Positions 25,095 through 35,900 of a stretch of 64,000 bases of DNA are shown one piece after another. The translations under genes and the position numbers were made by a program. The notes under the pieces were generated by a model. It was given only the letters and a program-made list of their open reading frames with translations, had not been told where the DNA came from and did not search any database. Numbering within the stretch: position 1 is the first letter of the stretch; each line of letters starts with the position of its first letter. Source of the stretch: Scatosoma sp045594025 (GTDB lineage Bacteria > Bacillota > Clostridia > Christensenellales > Borkfalkiaceae); contig JAZNXS010000001.1 of NCBI GenBank assembly GCA_045594025.1, forward strand, positions 22,533 through 86,532. Direction: 5' to 3'.

Positions 25095-26432
25095 TCACTG
25101 ATTATCATCTTCAATCGTAATGCTCCCCACCTGCGCATAATGCCCATTTTGCACTGCATCGGTAGCAAAATATGCCTTTGGATGCGTTTTCCCGCCAAGC
25201 GCAAGTTCAATGACGTACGTTCCCTTAGGCATATCCTTGGGTAAGGATAATAAAATATTCACCGTATGCTTTCCAGGTAGCCATGCGCGCACCTTAACGC
25301 CTGTATCCGTTCCATACACGGTATCGTCTTTTCTTAATTGCGCGTATAACGGCATTTCATGGTAAATCGGCGCTACGCCCACATTATCTACCGTTAAAAT
25401 TGCTCGCACGTTTTCTCCACGGCAAGCAACGCTGGGACAAGCAAAGCTATCAATAACAAAATGGTATCCCATCTTGGCAACCCAAGCGTCTATTTTTTCC
25501 TTCCACGCCCAAGGAATCGGCAATGATTTTGCATTAAACGTACTAATGTGCCAATCCAAAGTCGTTTGGATCACTTTATCCAAATCCCAACCTTGACGTT
25601 CCCACTCGCCAAGCCACCAATATGCTTCAAAGGAAACATGACCGCTTTTCCACACCTCAGATAATGCCTCGGCGCTTTCTCGCGCATAACCGTTCGTTAA
25701 ACGGGGATGCCCTATACAGTCCGCGCGCCAGCCGACAGCTACCTTTTTATTTAATCGTTTTACCAACCAAGTGGGCGACATTTGCCCGATTAAACGCACC
25801 TTTTGAAACGCATCGATATAAGCCCCGACAAACCTTTCTATTTGTTCCTCGGTAAACAACCCAACACTGCTACCTTCACCCCACGCACCAGGCAGTGATA
25901 TATCCAAAAAGGCAAAAGCAGGATCTTTGTCAAAACGTTCCCCGATTTTTCGAATCGCCTTAGAAAAATACGCCAAGAATAAAGGCGAAGACGGAGAATC
26001 TTTTACGCGTTCTCCTTTCGGCCTTGCAGGACAATCTATCATTACTTTCAGCCAATCAGGGACGTCGTCGCTTTCCCTTGTGCTATGCGGCATCAAACGA
26101 AACATCAACGTTTGTCCATTTTCCCTAGCTTTGCGTAATATATTCTCTATCAATGCGTAGTTGTATTCGCCTTGCTTTGGTTCAAATTCTTTCCATAAAA
26201 TACGGATATACACCACAGAAGAATCGGGATAATATCCTTCGCTTCTGCCCTCTTGTTTTACATAGGCAGGGATGGGATAACACTCTATATGCTCCGTTTC
26301 CGTCAAGTTATTTTCGGGTTTTACAACCAAATCAGAATATAACTTATCGTCCTTAAAATGTTGAAAACTAGTAAAACCCGTATACGGATTTTGCGCAAGT
26401 TCAAGTTTATAATTAAAACGATTTACTTTCAT
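25095..26432 (-). CDS. DUF4832-type TIM-barrel protein, putative glycoside hydrolase
   Basis: 445 residues, no signal peptide. The N-terminal two-thirds reads like a GH-A clan barrel (VVYIRILWKEFEPKQGEYNY, LMFRLMPHS, DISLPGAWGEGS, with the glutamate in the last a candidate acid/base). The C-terminal part (about 330-440) is a beta domain of DUF4832 kind (VDNVGVAPIYHEMPL, GTYVIELAL). The substrate is unknown. AAGGAT precedes the ATG, and it starts 12 bases after the GH125 stop, so they share a message. Confidence 0.7.
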   Translation of the reverse strand: MKVNRFNYKLELAQNPYTGFTSFQHFKDDKLYSDLVVKPENNLTETEHIECYPIPAYVKQEGRSEGYYPDSSVVYIRILWKEFEPKQGEYNYALIENILRKARENGQTLMFRLMPHSTRESDDVPDWLKVMIDCPARPKGERVKDSPSSPLFLAYFSKAIRKIGERFDKDPAFAFLDISLPGAWGEGSSVGLFTEEQIERFVGAYIDAFQKVRLIGQMSPTWLVKRLNKKVAVGWRADCIGHPRLTNGYARESAEALSEVWKSGHVSFEAYWWLGEWERQGWDLDKVIQTTLDWHISTFNAKSLPIPWAWKEKIDAWVAKMGYHFVIDSFACPSVACRGENVRAILTVDNVGVAPIYHEMPLYAQLRKDDTVYGTDTGVKVRAWLPGKHTVNILLSLPKDMPKGTYVIELALGGKTHPKAYFATDAVQNGHYAQVGSITIEDDNQ

Positions 26433-26444
26433 AGTTTATCCTTC

Positions 26445-27794
26445 TTAATCCAACGGTTTTGTTTCCTTATAGGACTGTAAGTACTCTTTTTTCTCTATAA
26501 TCATATATGCAAATAAAGAGTTCGCCCAAGCAAACCAAGAACGGGAATATACCGTATCATCATCCATATCTACCGACTCGTGAATGTACCCTGTGCCACC
26601 CGTACTGTTTGTCAACATACGTACGCACTCTTTGATTTCCTCTGCGTCATCGCTTGTCAATGCTTGAATAATCAACGATAAAGGCCATACACGATATTTC
26701 GGCGTATGCGGACTTCCAATACCCTTTAATATTTTTCCCTCGTAGTAATAAGGATTTTCAAAACTAAGCATATATTGACGCGTATTTTGATAAATCTCTT
26801 TATTAATATATGGATATTCGTAATACGGCATCGCCAACAAATTTGGGATATTGGCGTCGTCCATTAAATTATAATTACCGAAGCCGTCCGTTTCTAAGGC
26901 GTACACCTTCTTTCCGTTCCTTTCCACAACGGCAAGAGTGTTCAACGCGGCTTGGATTTCCTCCGCTAACACACGGCAAGTATTCGCGCGCTCTTCATCA
27001 TGTAACAAATCACGTAAAATAGGCGCAAGTTTAGTTAATACCGAAACGATAAACATATTCCCGGGGATATAGTATCCGTATGTGCATTTATCATCGCTGG
27101 GACGATACCCTGACCATACCAATCCACAATCCGAAACCGGTTCTCCCCCTCCGCACCAACGCGTTTTGTCTCTATTATAAATTTCATGATAATAAGATGA
27201 CCGAGCTTTATGCGCTTGTTCTATGCGAAATACCTTTATGATTAAATCAAATGCTTGGAGAAAGCATTCGTCAAAAATACTGCCGTCGTTTGTCTTTTGA
27301 TAATATTTAACCGCAAGCCACAACGGATAACACAAAGAATCTAATTCAAATTTTCTTTCCCATACCCATGGCGATTGCCGATCCAGATCGTAGGCATGTC
27401 CGTTTCCGTTTGCCTCGCGATTAAAAGCATTCGCGTAAGGATCGATTAAAATATAAGTGAATTGTTTTTTCAATAAACCTTTAATCAGCCGTTGCACAGA
27501 AGAACATTCTTTAGCAAAAAACAAATATTGCATAACCTGCGCAGAGGAATCACGCAGCCACATAGCAGGAATATCCCCTGTGATAATGAACGTTGAACCG
27601 TCCTCCTCAAAAAACGTCGTTGTATAAATCGTATTAAAAAAACAATGATCAAACATGTTTTGCAAGGTTTCGTCTTGCAACGTCTTTTTAAATTCTTCTA
27701 CACATATACGCAGATCGGAAAAATATTCCTCGTTCATTTTATTATGAATATCACTAATTTTGACGCTTTCGCCAATAATTTCCTCAAAAGGCAT
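26445..27794 (-). CDS. GH125 exo-alpha-1,6-mannosidase
   Basis: 449 residues, cytosolic. GH125 (formerly DUF1237, metal-independent alpha-mannosidase) removes alpha-1,6-linked mannose from oligosaccharides. Recognisable motifs are MWLRDSSAQVMQYL, YANAFNREANGNGHAYD, WERKFELDSLCYPLWLA and HESVDMDDDTVYSRSWFAWANSLF. Length is typical. An AGGAGG site precedes the ATG, and a perfect TTACATGTAA palindrome (27833-27842) lies 39 bases further up. This gene is the best clue that the locus handles alpha-mannosides. Confidence 0.9.
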   Translation of the reverse strand: MPFEEIIGESVKISDIHNKMNEEYFSDLRICVEEFKKTLQDETLQNMFDHCFFNTIYTTTFFEEDGSTFIITGDIPAMWLRDSSAQVMQYLFFAKECSSVQRLIKGLLKKQFTYILIDPYANAFNREANGNGHAYDLDRQSPWVWERKFELDSLCYPLWLAVKYYQKTNDGSIFDECFLQAFDLIIKVFRIEQAHKARSSYYHEIYNRDKTRWCGGGEPVSDCGLVWSGYRPSDDKCTYGYYIPGNMFIVSVLTKLAPILRDLLHDEERANTCRVLAEEIQAALNTLAVVERNGKKVYALETDGFGNYNLMDDANIPNLLAMPYYEYPYINKEIYQNTRQYMLSFENPYYYEGKILKGIGSPHTPKYRVWPLSLIIQALTSDDAEEIKECVRMLTNSTGGTGYIHESVDMDDDTVYSRSWFAWANSLFAYMIIEKKEYLQSYKETKPLD

Positions 27795-27879
27795 AATATC
27801 ACCCCTCCTATTTCTCTACGCCCTTAATCAAGTTACATGTAAACAACTTTCCTAATTGTATATACCTTTCCGCCTTGAT

Positions 27880-29304
27880 TTAACAATGTTCTTTGATAAA
27901 CTTCACTACGCCCGCAGACCAACCATGACAAAGACTATGGCGGAAGCCCACGTAGCAGTGTGCCCCGTAATCTCCATGGATATCCTTTTTGGATTCGTCG
28001 ATTTCGTCAATCCTTCCGGATCCTTCCAACCAATCAATATTGAAGTCTTCCCAAAACGTTGTTGCGCCTCTATCCAGCATTGCACCGTAATATTCTTTCA
28101 TCAGCTTGATAGCAAGCTGCTCGTCTTGAGAAGCGATTGCCGTCAATATGTAATAACTCATAAACGTCGAGAAGCCTTTAGCGCCGCCCTCGATCAATTT
28201 TTCGTATTCCTCGTCAGAGATTTCGCCAACGGCAAAATATTTCAATGCAATTACTTGCTTTTTCTCTTGCACGTTTAAGGGCTTCAACATCAATTTTGCT
28301 CGAATTTTGTTTACCTTTTCGGTGGATAAACCAAACCCCTTAAGCAAATCAATCGCCCCGTTTATTGCCATAAGGAAGATTGCGCGAACACCGACAAGTT
28401 CATCAGCGGAATCCTTCGTAGGCCAATCCACCAAATAGCGGCTTTCCGTATTGAATTCCCCTCTTTCGTCTACCAAACCGTCTAAAACGTCAATAAGCCC
28501 CACTAAATACGGCAATTGTTTTTTCACATAATCTATGCAGGCAATTTCTTTATAGTAGTCGGCAAGAATGATAATCCACCACATAGAATATGTGCAAATA
28601 TCATTCATAAATTTCGGCAGTGGCGCTAATTTTTTCCCAAAAGTCAACGTCTTTTCAATAATAGATAATCTGCCGTAGATTACACTCAGTGCCATTGCCT
28701 CGGGCGCAAGATCGCCTATCCATACCAAGCGGTCTCGCTTGATTCCGTCCCAAATATAACCGTCGCCGGCACATAAATCTACCGTACGTTTTGCCGTTTC
28801 AAAAATAGCTTTGATTTGTGTATCCGAACCTTGATAGGTATAAATAGGCTTTTTATGAAATATACGATTTTCGCAATAAATATTTTTGAAATAAATATAT
28901 TTCTCTTCCAATAAATCAATCCGAACAAAACGAAATCCTGTTTGCCCGATGAGTAAGTCTGCATACGCGCAAATCAACGTTTCAAAATCACGCGGAGCGT
29001 GCGCGTTTACAGCATTTTTCTCGCCAATGGAAGCGTTGACCTCCCCAAGACTTTCGCCGAAACGCATTCTCACCTTACAACTTCCATAATAGATCCAGTT
29101 GGTCAGCAAGCGTACACCACCGTGCATTTCCTTTCCAAAGTCCAAAATGATGTACGAACCAAGCCCTTCTATTTTAAAATATTGATTCCACGTCGCTACG
29201 TTACTGTTGAGCGTAGCATATAATCCCCTCGACACAAAGAGCTTATCTTCATTTTCGACATTTACCGCGTCTACAATTTTCAAAGGCAATAAATATTCTT
29301 TCAT
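27880..29304 (-). CDS. Short GH78-like protein lacking the C-terminal domain
   Basis: 474 residues from the ATG at 29304; the frame continues upstream into the inverted-repeat element, so that part is not family sequence. It is a paralogue of the gene at 23325, sharing ILDFGKEMHGGVR, RFGESLGEV, DGIKRDRLVWIGD (186-198), GATTFWEDFNIDWL and HSLCHGWSAGVVKF. It stops right after that last motif, so the roughly 65-residue C-terminal beta domain of its paralogue is missing, and no remnant follows. It may be a trimmed but working enzyme or a decaying copy. The ribosome site is weak. Confidence 0.75.
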   Translation of the reverse strand: MKEYLLPLKIVDAVNVENEDKLFVSRGLYATLNSNVATWNQYFKIEGLGSYIILDFGKEMHGGVRLLTNWIYYGSCKVRMRFGESLGEVNASIGEKNAVNAHAPRDFETLICAYADLLIGQTGFRFVRIDLLEEKYIYFKNIYCENRIFHKKPIYTYQGSDTQIKAIFETAKRTVDLCAGDGYIWDGIKRDRLVWIGDLAPEAMALSVIYGRLSIIEKTLTFGKKLAPLPKFMNDICTYSMWWIIILADYYKEIACIDYVKKQLPYLVGLIDVLDGLVDERGEFNTESRYLVDWPTKDSADELVGVRAIFLMAINGAIDLLKGFGLSTEKVNKIRAKLMLKPLNVQEKKQVIALKYFAVGEISDEEYEKLIEGGAKGFSTFMSYYILTAIASQDEQLAIKLMKEYYGAMLDRGATTFWEDFNIDWLEGSGRIDEIDESKKDIHGDYGAHCYVGFRHSLCHGWSAGVVKFIKEHC

Positions 29305-29316
29305 CGTTTTCTCGCT

Positions 29317-29594
29317 TAACCAAAGCAAAATAATCCGAACCAGCCCCGAAGCCGTCTTTTTCGTGCTTTACGACTCGTCGTCATTATAATACTTTGGTAT
29401 GATTGCTTCCTCCTCGCCAAAAATCAACAGAAAAATCCGAACTTTGGGATGCGAAGCAATTTTATAGCGAAAGAATTTCTTGCGGATACAAGGCGAAAGC
29501 CGCAGACAAACCAAACGGTTTATCAAGGGTTTCAACGCAGTAGACACTGAAATTCTACGCTAAAAATCTTGGTTCGGATTATTTTCTTTGGTTA
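29317..29594. mobile_element. 278-bp MITE-like element with terminal inverted repeats
   Basis: The ends are inverted copies of about 26 bases: 29317-29343 begins TAACCAAAG and ends CCGAACCA, and 29568-29594 is its reverse complement apart from one base gained or lost. The element fills almost all of the space between the stop at 29601 and the start at 29304. There is no good gene inside, only a start-less frame on the minus strand. This fits a miniature inverted-repeat element or other interspersed repeat. No clear target duplication is seen. Confidence 0.65.
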
Positions 29595-29600
29595 GTTGTT

Positions 29601-31013
29601 TTATCGTAAAATCTCCACGAAGATGGCGTCGCCTACTTTCAAAGAGAAGATATATGCGCCATTTTCGTCGGGAATGGCCTCAATTTCTTCTCCACGGTAA
29701 TAGAATTTTCTTTTCCCCTCAGGCAAAATCACTTTCATTTGCATAGGAGGCGCACCGTCAAACAATTCATCACGGACGTTTCCAAGGTTCTCCAACATAT
29801 ACAGCTGATCTTCGCCGTTCGTTTGCTTGGTAATAAGTGCAACACCCTTATCCACAGTAACGGCAATAGGACACTTTTCATCTTCATAAAGAAATTTCGT
29901 CCAATCAAAATCCTTACAAGTTTTCCCCTCTTCCGTCACCACGTAAGAACCGAAATATTCATAGTTGCGCGCAATTACGGAAAACGCTTTCATCTCCGCA
30001 ATGATGCGCTTTGTGTACGTATACAGCGCCGTACGGGAACCGTCAAGGTTGATAAACGCCGCGCCGTCCATTTCGCCCATTGCGCCGTCCTTGTATTTAA
30101 AGTCAGGCTTTGCCATATACGTATAGAAAGAATATTCGCGTACACCAAAGCCCATGGCTAAGTTGGTCTGCCAATACATATCGCTTTCGGTCATTCTGCG
30201 GTTCTGATAATTGCCGTTCCAAATGTGCGCAAACGATTGCAATACAGCACGGAAAGCCAAACCGCGTTCTTTACACATTCTTGCAACGATTTGATAATTC
30301 GGCAAAGTATTTCCGCTGATAATATATTCTCTGCGGAAAGGATATTCGTCAAAATGAATATTATCCGCCTGCGTCATCTCTTGGAAATCACCGATGTATT
30401 TTTTATAAATATTCCATTGCGCGCTTTGTTCTGTTGCAACCTTATCCCCTGCAACGTCTTCCTGATATTCCTTATGCGGTATCAGCATCTTTTCGGGCGC
30501 AGTCATAGGCAATAAATTGCTCTGCAAGTAAACGCCGGGCAATACTCGTTTTAACGAGCGCATTAATTGTCCGTAGGCAGGGAATTGATCGTACATCGGT
30601 TCGTCAAAAAGCTGTATCCCATAAAAGCCCTCTTGCGTACAATAAGGCGCAACGCATTCCGCTACCGCTTCATCCAATTCCTTTTCCGTTGCGAATAACC
30701 GCCCCGGGCCGACAAGATCACGTTCATCACGAATCCAATGGTCAAATCTTCCGTCGGTTACCAACAATCTTGTACAACCCGCTTTTAACGCTTCACGGAA
30801 CACACGTTGGCAATTAGAACCTTCCCATGCTTCGCCACAATACGAGTTTTCACCTCGTACCTGTACCATATTAAAACCACAATCTAAATATTCTCTATAT
30901 CTTTTTTCCGTCCGGAAATCCTCTCCGTAAAAATACTTATACCCATTCACGGTAAAGTAACCCGAAGTAGGACAATTATAGCAATAAAATAAATATTCGT
31001 CCTGTTTTTTCAT
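29601..31013 (-). CDS. Putative TIM-barrel glycoside hydrolase, family shared by four genes here
   Basis: 470 residues, no signal peptide. It belongs to a family with three other members in this window (C-terminus of 32931, and 43833, 48307). Shared blocks are FRTEKRYREYLDCGFN, FYGIQLFDEP (DEP at 137-139), SLKRVLPG, FDEYPF (221-226) and GFGVREYSFYTY, followed by a small C-terminal beta domain. The glutamate in DEP is the likely acid/base of a GH-A-type barrel. I do not recognise a characterised family. The AGGAGA site before the ATG is good. The cytosolic location suggests action on imported oligosaccharides. Confidence 0.65.
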   Translation of the reverse strand: MKKQDEYLFYCYNCPTSGYFTVNGYKYFYGEDFRTEKRYREYLDCGFNMVQVRGENSYCGEAWEGSNCQRVFREALKAGCTRLLVTDGRFDHWIRDERDLVGPGRLFATEKELDEAVAECVAPYCTQEGFYGIQLFDEPMYDQFPAYGQLMRSLKRVLPGVYLQSNLLPMTAPEKMLIPHKEYQEDVAGDKVATEQSAQWNIYKKYIGDFQEMTQADNIHFDEYPFRREYIISGNTLPNYQIVARMCKERGLAFRAVLQSFAHIWNGNYQNRRMTESDMYWQTNLAMGFGVREYSFYTYMAKPDFKYKDGAMGEMDGAAFINLDGSRTALYTYTKRIIAEMKAFSVIARNYEYFGSYVVTEEGKTCKDFDWTKFLYEDEKCPIAVTVDKGVALITKQTNGEDQLYMLENLGNVRDELFDGAPPMQMKVILPEGKRKFYYRGEEIEAIPDENGAYIFSLKVGDAIFVEILR

Positions 31014-31049
31014 AGCGTTCTCCTATATCAGAATTTATATCTATAGATC

Positions 31050-32711
31050 TTAATTGTAAATTTCATTAATCAACAAATTGACAAAGCAAGCCGTCCAGTT
31101 ATAATCGCTAATAGAGTGTACATGCTCGCGATAATCGGGATTTTTGCGGCGTTCACCCTTTCTCTTTAAATGGAACGGGCAAATCTTATTATCTGCGTCG
31201 TAAAATTCGAAAACGGTACCCGTCTCTTCATACCATTTATTCACAGAATCCAAAGCTCTGCGTCTTAATTCGTCCGCAACGTCCGTAAAACCGTACTTTC
31301 TTAACCCGAGAATCAGGAAATAATTGATATTCAGCCAAGAGCATCCTCTCCACATATCGATATCGAAGAATTCGCTATCCTTAGGCATTGAAGGCACGGG
31401 CATGGCCGTCCAGAAACGTTTTTCATCCAACAGTACTTTCACCATTCTTTCCGCACGTTCCTGAGAACAGATCCCCACAAACATCGGCAAGAACGACGAA
31501 GGAGAGGCTACTTTCGTCAACGTTCCATCAAAGGTTCTGTCATAATACAAACCGTCCTCTTCATCCCATAATAAGGCGTTGATTTGTTCCTTCACCCCTT
31601 CGTGTACGCCTTTAAAATATGCGTAATTTTCCCGATCATCTAACACATCGTAAATCATAGCAAGATATTTGGCGTCGTTGCAAAGATAGCTGGAAAAATC
31701 GATGGCGTCCAAATCCACGTCAAAATCGAAACGGGGATGATTATCCAAGCCCGATTCACCGCATTTGCATTCGGTATAATTTGGCTCGGTAAACCATTCC
31801 AAGAGCCCATTCCCGTTTTTATCGCGATTTTTTATCGTCCATATCAAGAATTTCTTCAACGCAGGGGCACATTCTGCTAAAAATGCTTTATCACCGCTTT
31901 TTTGATAGAGATTCCAAACTGCCCACGACAAAACCTGCGGTTGGGTAACGTTTGAAAAGCCACCGTATATCCCCATCATATGCGAGATAAATCCATCGTC
32001 CTCCTGCAACGAAAGCACCGCGCGTATCGCATCTTTCGCCATAGATAAATCATACTCCGCAAAAGCCATGGAATGGAATGCTGAATCCCAAATCCACATA
32101 AAGCGATGCGGCACTCTGTCAGGCGTTGTCCAACGACAGGGAATTTCCCCCTCTGCTGAATATACGTTCTCCTTATTGACAGAAAGACATTTATAATATA
32201 ATCGTTCGTATTTTTCATCCTTACAAACGAGCATTTTTTCAAAATAAGCCAGCCTATTTTTCTTTAATTCGTCCAACTCCGACTGCGACAAAATTCTCGT
32301 ATTGCGCACCCGATAAGAGAACGTAAAATAACACTCGCCGTCCTTTTCTTCCGACGTGAGATAAAAATAAGCAAAATTGGTACGGATAACCTCCGTACTT
32401 CCCTCGAAAGCGGAACGGTGATCCCCTTCCGTCAAAATAAAGGGCTTAACAGGCGATTTTCCGACGATTGTGTTTTTGTCAAGGAAAGCCACAAAAAAGC
32501 CGTCGCCATCCAAAATATCCCCCGTTACCGCGTTAAAACACGCCGATTGCGCAATGGGTATCTTAAGCGTTACCGTTTTATCAAAATGAAAACGAAGCGT
32601 GATAGGCTCTGCCAACGTCATCGCTACGAAATCATCTTCACGACTGGTTGCCCCATCTATGCCGCTAAAACAAAATAATTGCCCATATCCGTATTTGTTA
32701 TGTAGTTTCAT
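31050..32711 (-). CDS. GH63/MGH1-like (YgjK-type) glycosidase
   Basis: 553 residues, cytosolic. An N-terminal beta domain is followed by an (alpha/alpha)6 barrel. Motifs include RFMWIWDSAFHSMAFAEYD, QPQVLSWAVWNLYQ, GLDNHPRFD and MWRGCSWLNINYFLILGL, the pattern of the mannosyl-oligosaccharide glucosidase-like (MGH1) domain of GH63 and related trehalase-like enzymes. It would remove alpha-linked glucose or a related sugar. GGAAG precedes the ATG. Confidence 0.82.
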   Translation of the reverse strand: MKLHNKYGYGQLFCFSGIDGATSREDDFVAMTLAEPITLRFHFDKTVTLKIPIAQSACFNAVTGDILDGDGFFVAFLDKNTIVGKSPVKPFILTEGDHRSAFEGSTEVIRTNFAYFYLTSEEKDGECYFTFSYRVRNTRILSQSELDELKKNRLAYFEKMLVCKDEKYERLYYKCLSVNKENVYSAEGEIPCRWTTPDRVPHRFMWIWDSAFHSMAFAEYDLSMAKDAIRAVLSLQEDDGFISHMMGIYGGFSNVTQPQVLSWAVWNLYQKSGDKAFLAECAPALKKFLIWTIKNRDKNGNGLLEWFTEPNYTECKCGESGLDNHPRFDFDVDLDAIDFSSYLCNDAKYLAMIYDVLDDRENYAYFKGVHEGVKEQINALLWDEEDGLYYDRTFDGTLTKVASPSSFLPMFVGICSQERAERMVKVLLDEKRFWTAMPVPSMPKDSEFFDIDMWRGCSWLNINYFLILGLRKYGFTDVADELRRRALDSVNKWYEETGTVFEFYDADNKICPFHLKRKGERRKNPDYREHVHSISDYNWTACFVNLLINEIYN

Positions 32712-32745
32712 ATTTCTTCCCTAAAACTATTTGTTCTTTTATCAA

Positions 32746-32785
32746 AAAGAGCCAAGCGCAAGCCTAACGGCACGCGCTTAGCTTT
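32746..32785 (-). terminator. Terminator after the giant surface protein gene
   Basis: AAGCGC and GCGCTT arms with an inner GCC/GGC helix (32748-32785), followed on the minus strand by TTTTT. It may reduce reading from the surface protein genes into the enzyme genes below it. Confidence 0.7.
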
Positions 32786-32867
32786 CTTAACTGCTTTAAG
32801 CAGAAAAATTCGTCGTTTGAATATCGTTTATCGTTCTCATAATATTCAACCCCGTATTCTTCTTTTG

Positions 32868-32901
32868 CGCATGGGAAGTTCCCTTTTCAGGGAACTCCCT
32901 T
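32868..32901 (-). terminator. Stem-loop just after the giant surface protein stop
   Basis: GGGAGTTCCC with GGGAACTTCCC, one bulged base, and flanking GCGC arms that can extend the helix. No T-run on the minus strand, so an mRNA-protecting hairpin is as likely as a terminator. It lies 30 bases after the stop at 32931. Confidence 0.5.
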
Positions 32902-32930
32902 TTGCGCTGTTTTTAATCATTGACAGAATA

Positions 32931-35900
32931 TCACTCGAATGCACAAGGCATGATATAAACTGCCTGCCCTGCCGTGAGAGATACAGTATACGTGTCACCC
33001 TCAACCAAGCTTCTGTTGCCACTCTGGTCGTAAACGTAGAACTTCGTAACAGAGCCGTCAAGCGTAATCGTAACAGATTGCGTACCGCCGGAATTTGGAT
33101 CGATGGTATTCATAACCATATACATATAGTTATAGTTATCTTTATCATACAATTCCGTAACGAGCGTGTATTCAAGACTGGTCGTAACGCTCGTTACCCA
33201 ACGGAAGGAAGCCGCTGCCGTCAAACTGCTCGACCAAGAAATATGCTCGTTATTAAGATTGCTGTCGTTATTCGAACCGAAAATCTGACTCTTGTTGTAA
33301 TCGAAGTGCGTGATCGTAGGCGCAAACTTGGTGTTATCCGCCATGATTGTCTGCATGAACGTATACAATGCCGTCGTCGTGCCGTCACGGTTGACAAACG
33401 AACCGCCGTCTACGAAATATTCACCCGAAGAGGAGCATGCACGTTTCGTCCAGTAAGTGAAGTAGTTAATCTGCTTCACGCCAAAGCCCATGAGATAATT
33501 GTTGAGCCAACGTGCGTCGTTTTCCGTAATTTGACGGATATGCACCGCGCCGCTTTCGCCGCCAGTCTTCATCACGCTCGACTGGGATACGACCTTCACG
33601 TCAAGTCCGCGTTCTTTTGCAATTTCCGCCATGAGCTGGATATTGCGAAGCGAGGTAGGATCAACGTAAGGATCCTCTACATCTGACCATTCACTCCAAC
33701 TCCACTGCTCGGTCGACTTGAAGGGATAATCGTCGTACTGGATATAATCCGTACCCATCGTATCCAAGAAGGATTCTACGTACGATTTATAAGCCGTTTC
33801 AATTTCTGCGTTGCTAATACCGCTGCCGATTGAATTTACGCCGGGATAACGATACTGGATCGTGCTGAAGTTATGTTCCAAAGGAAGCAAATTATACTGA
33901 ACGTAACATTCAGGCATAACGCGCTTTATGGATTTGTAAATTTCACCGTAGCAGTATGCGTTATGATAGGAAGGTTCGTCGCCGAGCATTACGCCATAGA
34001 ATGCAGGATGATCCTTATAAGGCGCAAGCTGGTCGTATACAAATTTATCCAATGCGTCTCTAGTTGCAAATCTCGTAGAGTCCACAGTGATTCCCAAGGA
34101 GCTTAAATATCCAAGGTAATCCCCTGCTGCGCCCGTAGTCGCGCTTGCGTCCGTACCAATAATCCAGGGAACATAGGTAGAATCGCTTGCTGCTGCACCA
34201 CTGCTGCTCACTTTAATAGGAGTGGAAAGAATCTGCAAATGCCAATCAGTTAAGATAACCTTCAACCCTGCAGCGTACGCCTTATCCATATACGTCTTAT
34301 TCGCCGACGCTTCCCAAGTAGCCTTAGAACCGTCCGTGCCGATCATATCCTGCGCAAGCAAGATATTAAAGCCTGCATTCTTATACGTGGTGTAACTGCT
34401 ATCAAGATTTCTATAATCGGTAGGATTTGTTACCTGCTCCGTGCCGTCAAGCGTCCACTGACCGTCGGAAAGACTCGAATATGCGTAGCGATCGAGCGTT
34501 ACCGCTTCTTCGTCCGAATAGTCAAAATCCTTTTCAACACGATATTTTGCAATCAACGCCTCTAGCGTGGTGTCTTCTTCTACGCCGAATACTTTATCAA
34601 GCACCGTGCCCGTACCGAACTGACCGTGCAACATAATGCTGCCTTCAGAGTAAGAATATGCCAACGCTTGCGTATAGTCTACAACAACCGCGCCCGTAAC
34701 CAGATTGATAACGTAGATACGTGCTTTCGCGCCGTTACCGCCGTTATCCACGTAGCCAATGATTGCTCTGTACGTATCCGTTACAGACTTCAACGGTGCC
34801 ATACCAATCGGAGAAGGACTATCCGCACTACCGATGGAAGTACGCCATTGCGAAGTACTGCCGTTATCGTCATATCTATACGAAATCTTATTGGAACCTA
34901 CAAACAAGATACGGTTTGCATGCGCGCCCGTATCGCCGCCATAAGAACTGCCGTTAGGCGCTTTAATACCGTTCGCAATAATCCAACCTCCAACGCTGGT
35001 ATCATTTGCAAAGTTGAAAATCGTATTTGTAATATCCGTATTGAAGAAGGAAACAAACGGGAAGTTATCGCCAGTGAAGTCGAATACCACGTAGTCATTC
35101 AAACCGTAAGTACCTTTGAATGCGATATAAGACATATCTTCTTGATAGCCAGAATTCAAAGGGATGTTGCTTGTCGAACCGACGTGCGTACTTGCCGCAA
35201 GCGTCAACTGTTCACCGTCCCAAGTACCGTTATAAACAAGAGTCGTAGGCTTATATTTTGCCACTACCTCGTCTATCGTCTTATCTTCTTCGATAGGATA
35301 CAGCGCATCTACATACGTTTTTCTGCCAAAATGGCCGTACAACGCGATATCCCCTTCCCAATCTGCCTTTGCAATACTCTTGTTCAGGTTGTAATTTAAG
35401 TATTCTTCTCCGTTCGACAAATTGTATACGACCATAACCAAGTTCATATAACTGCCGTTTTCAACCCAACCGACAATCATTCTGAAAGGCGTATTGCTAT
35501 ACGACGCTTGCAAGGTAGGCATCGTGATCGGCGAAGGCGAAGTCGCGTTACCCTCGCTTGCACGAACCTGCGCAAGGGTATTATTCGTCGTATTATCATA
35601 CAAGCTGGAAATCTTGTAAGGCCCGATAATGTTAAGACGGTTTGCCAAGCTGCTAGTCGAGCCACTGTAAATAAGACCGCGCGCCGTCGTCATACCGTTT
35701 GCCACGATCCAGCCCTTCATATCAGCGTCTTCCTCTTGGTTGTACACGCTATTCGTCACTTCGCTCGTGAAGAAGGACATAAGAGGTACGTTGTTGCCCG
35801 TGAAATCGAACACGAGGAAGTCGTTCAAGCCGTAGCTACCGTTAAACTTGATATACGACATATCTTCAGTGTCTGCCGTATCTTGAGGAAGAGCGTCGAG

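Noticed and set aside
32817..33686. 289-codon + strand frame near the giant gene's 3' end
   Set aside because: Arg/Ile/Val-rich shadow of the conserved hydrolase domain on the other strand.
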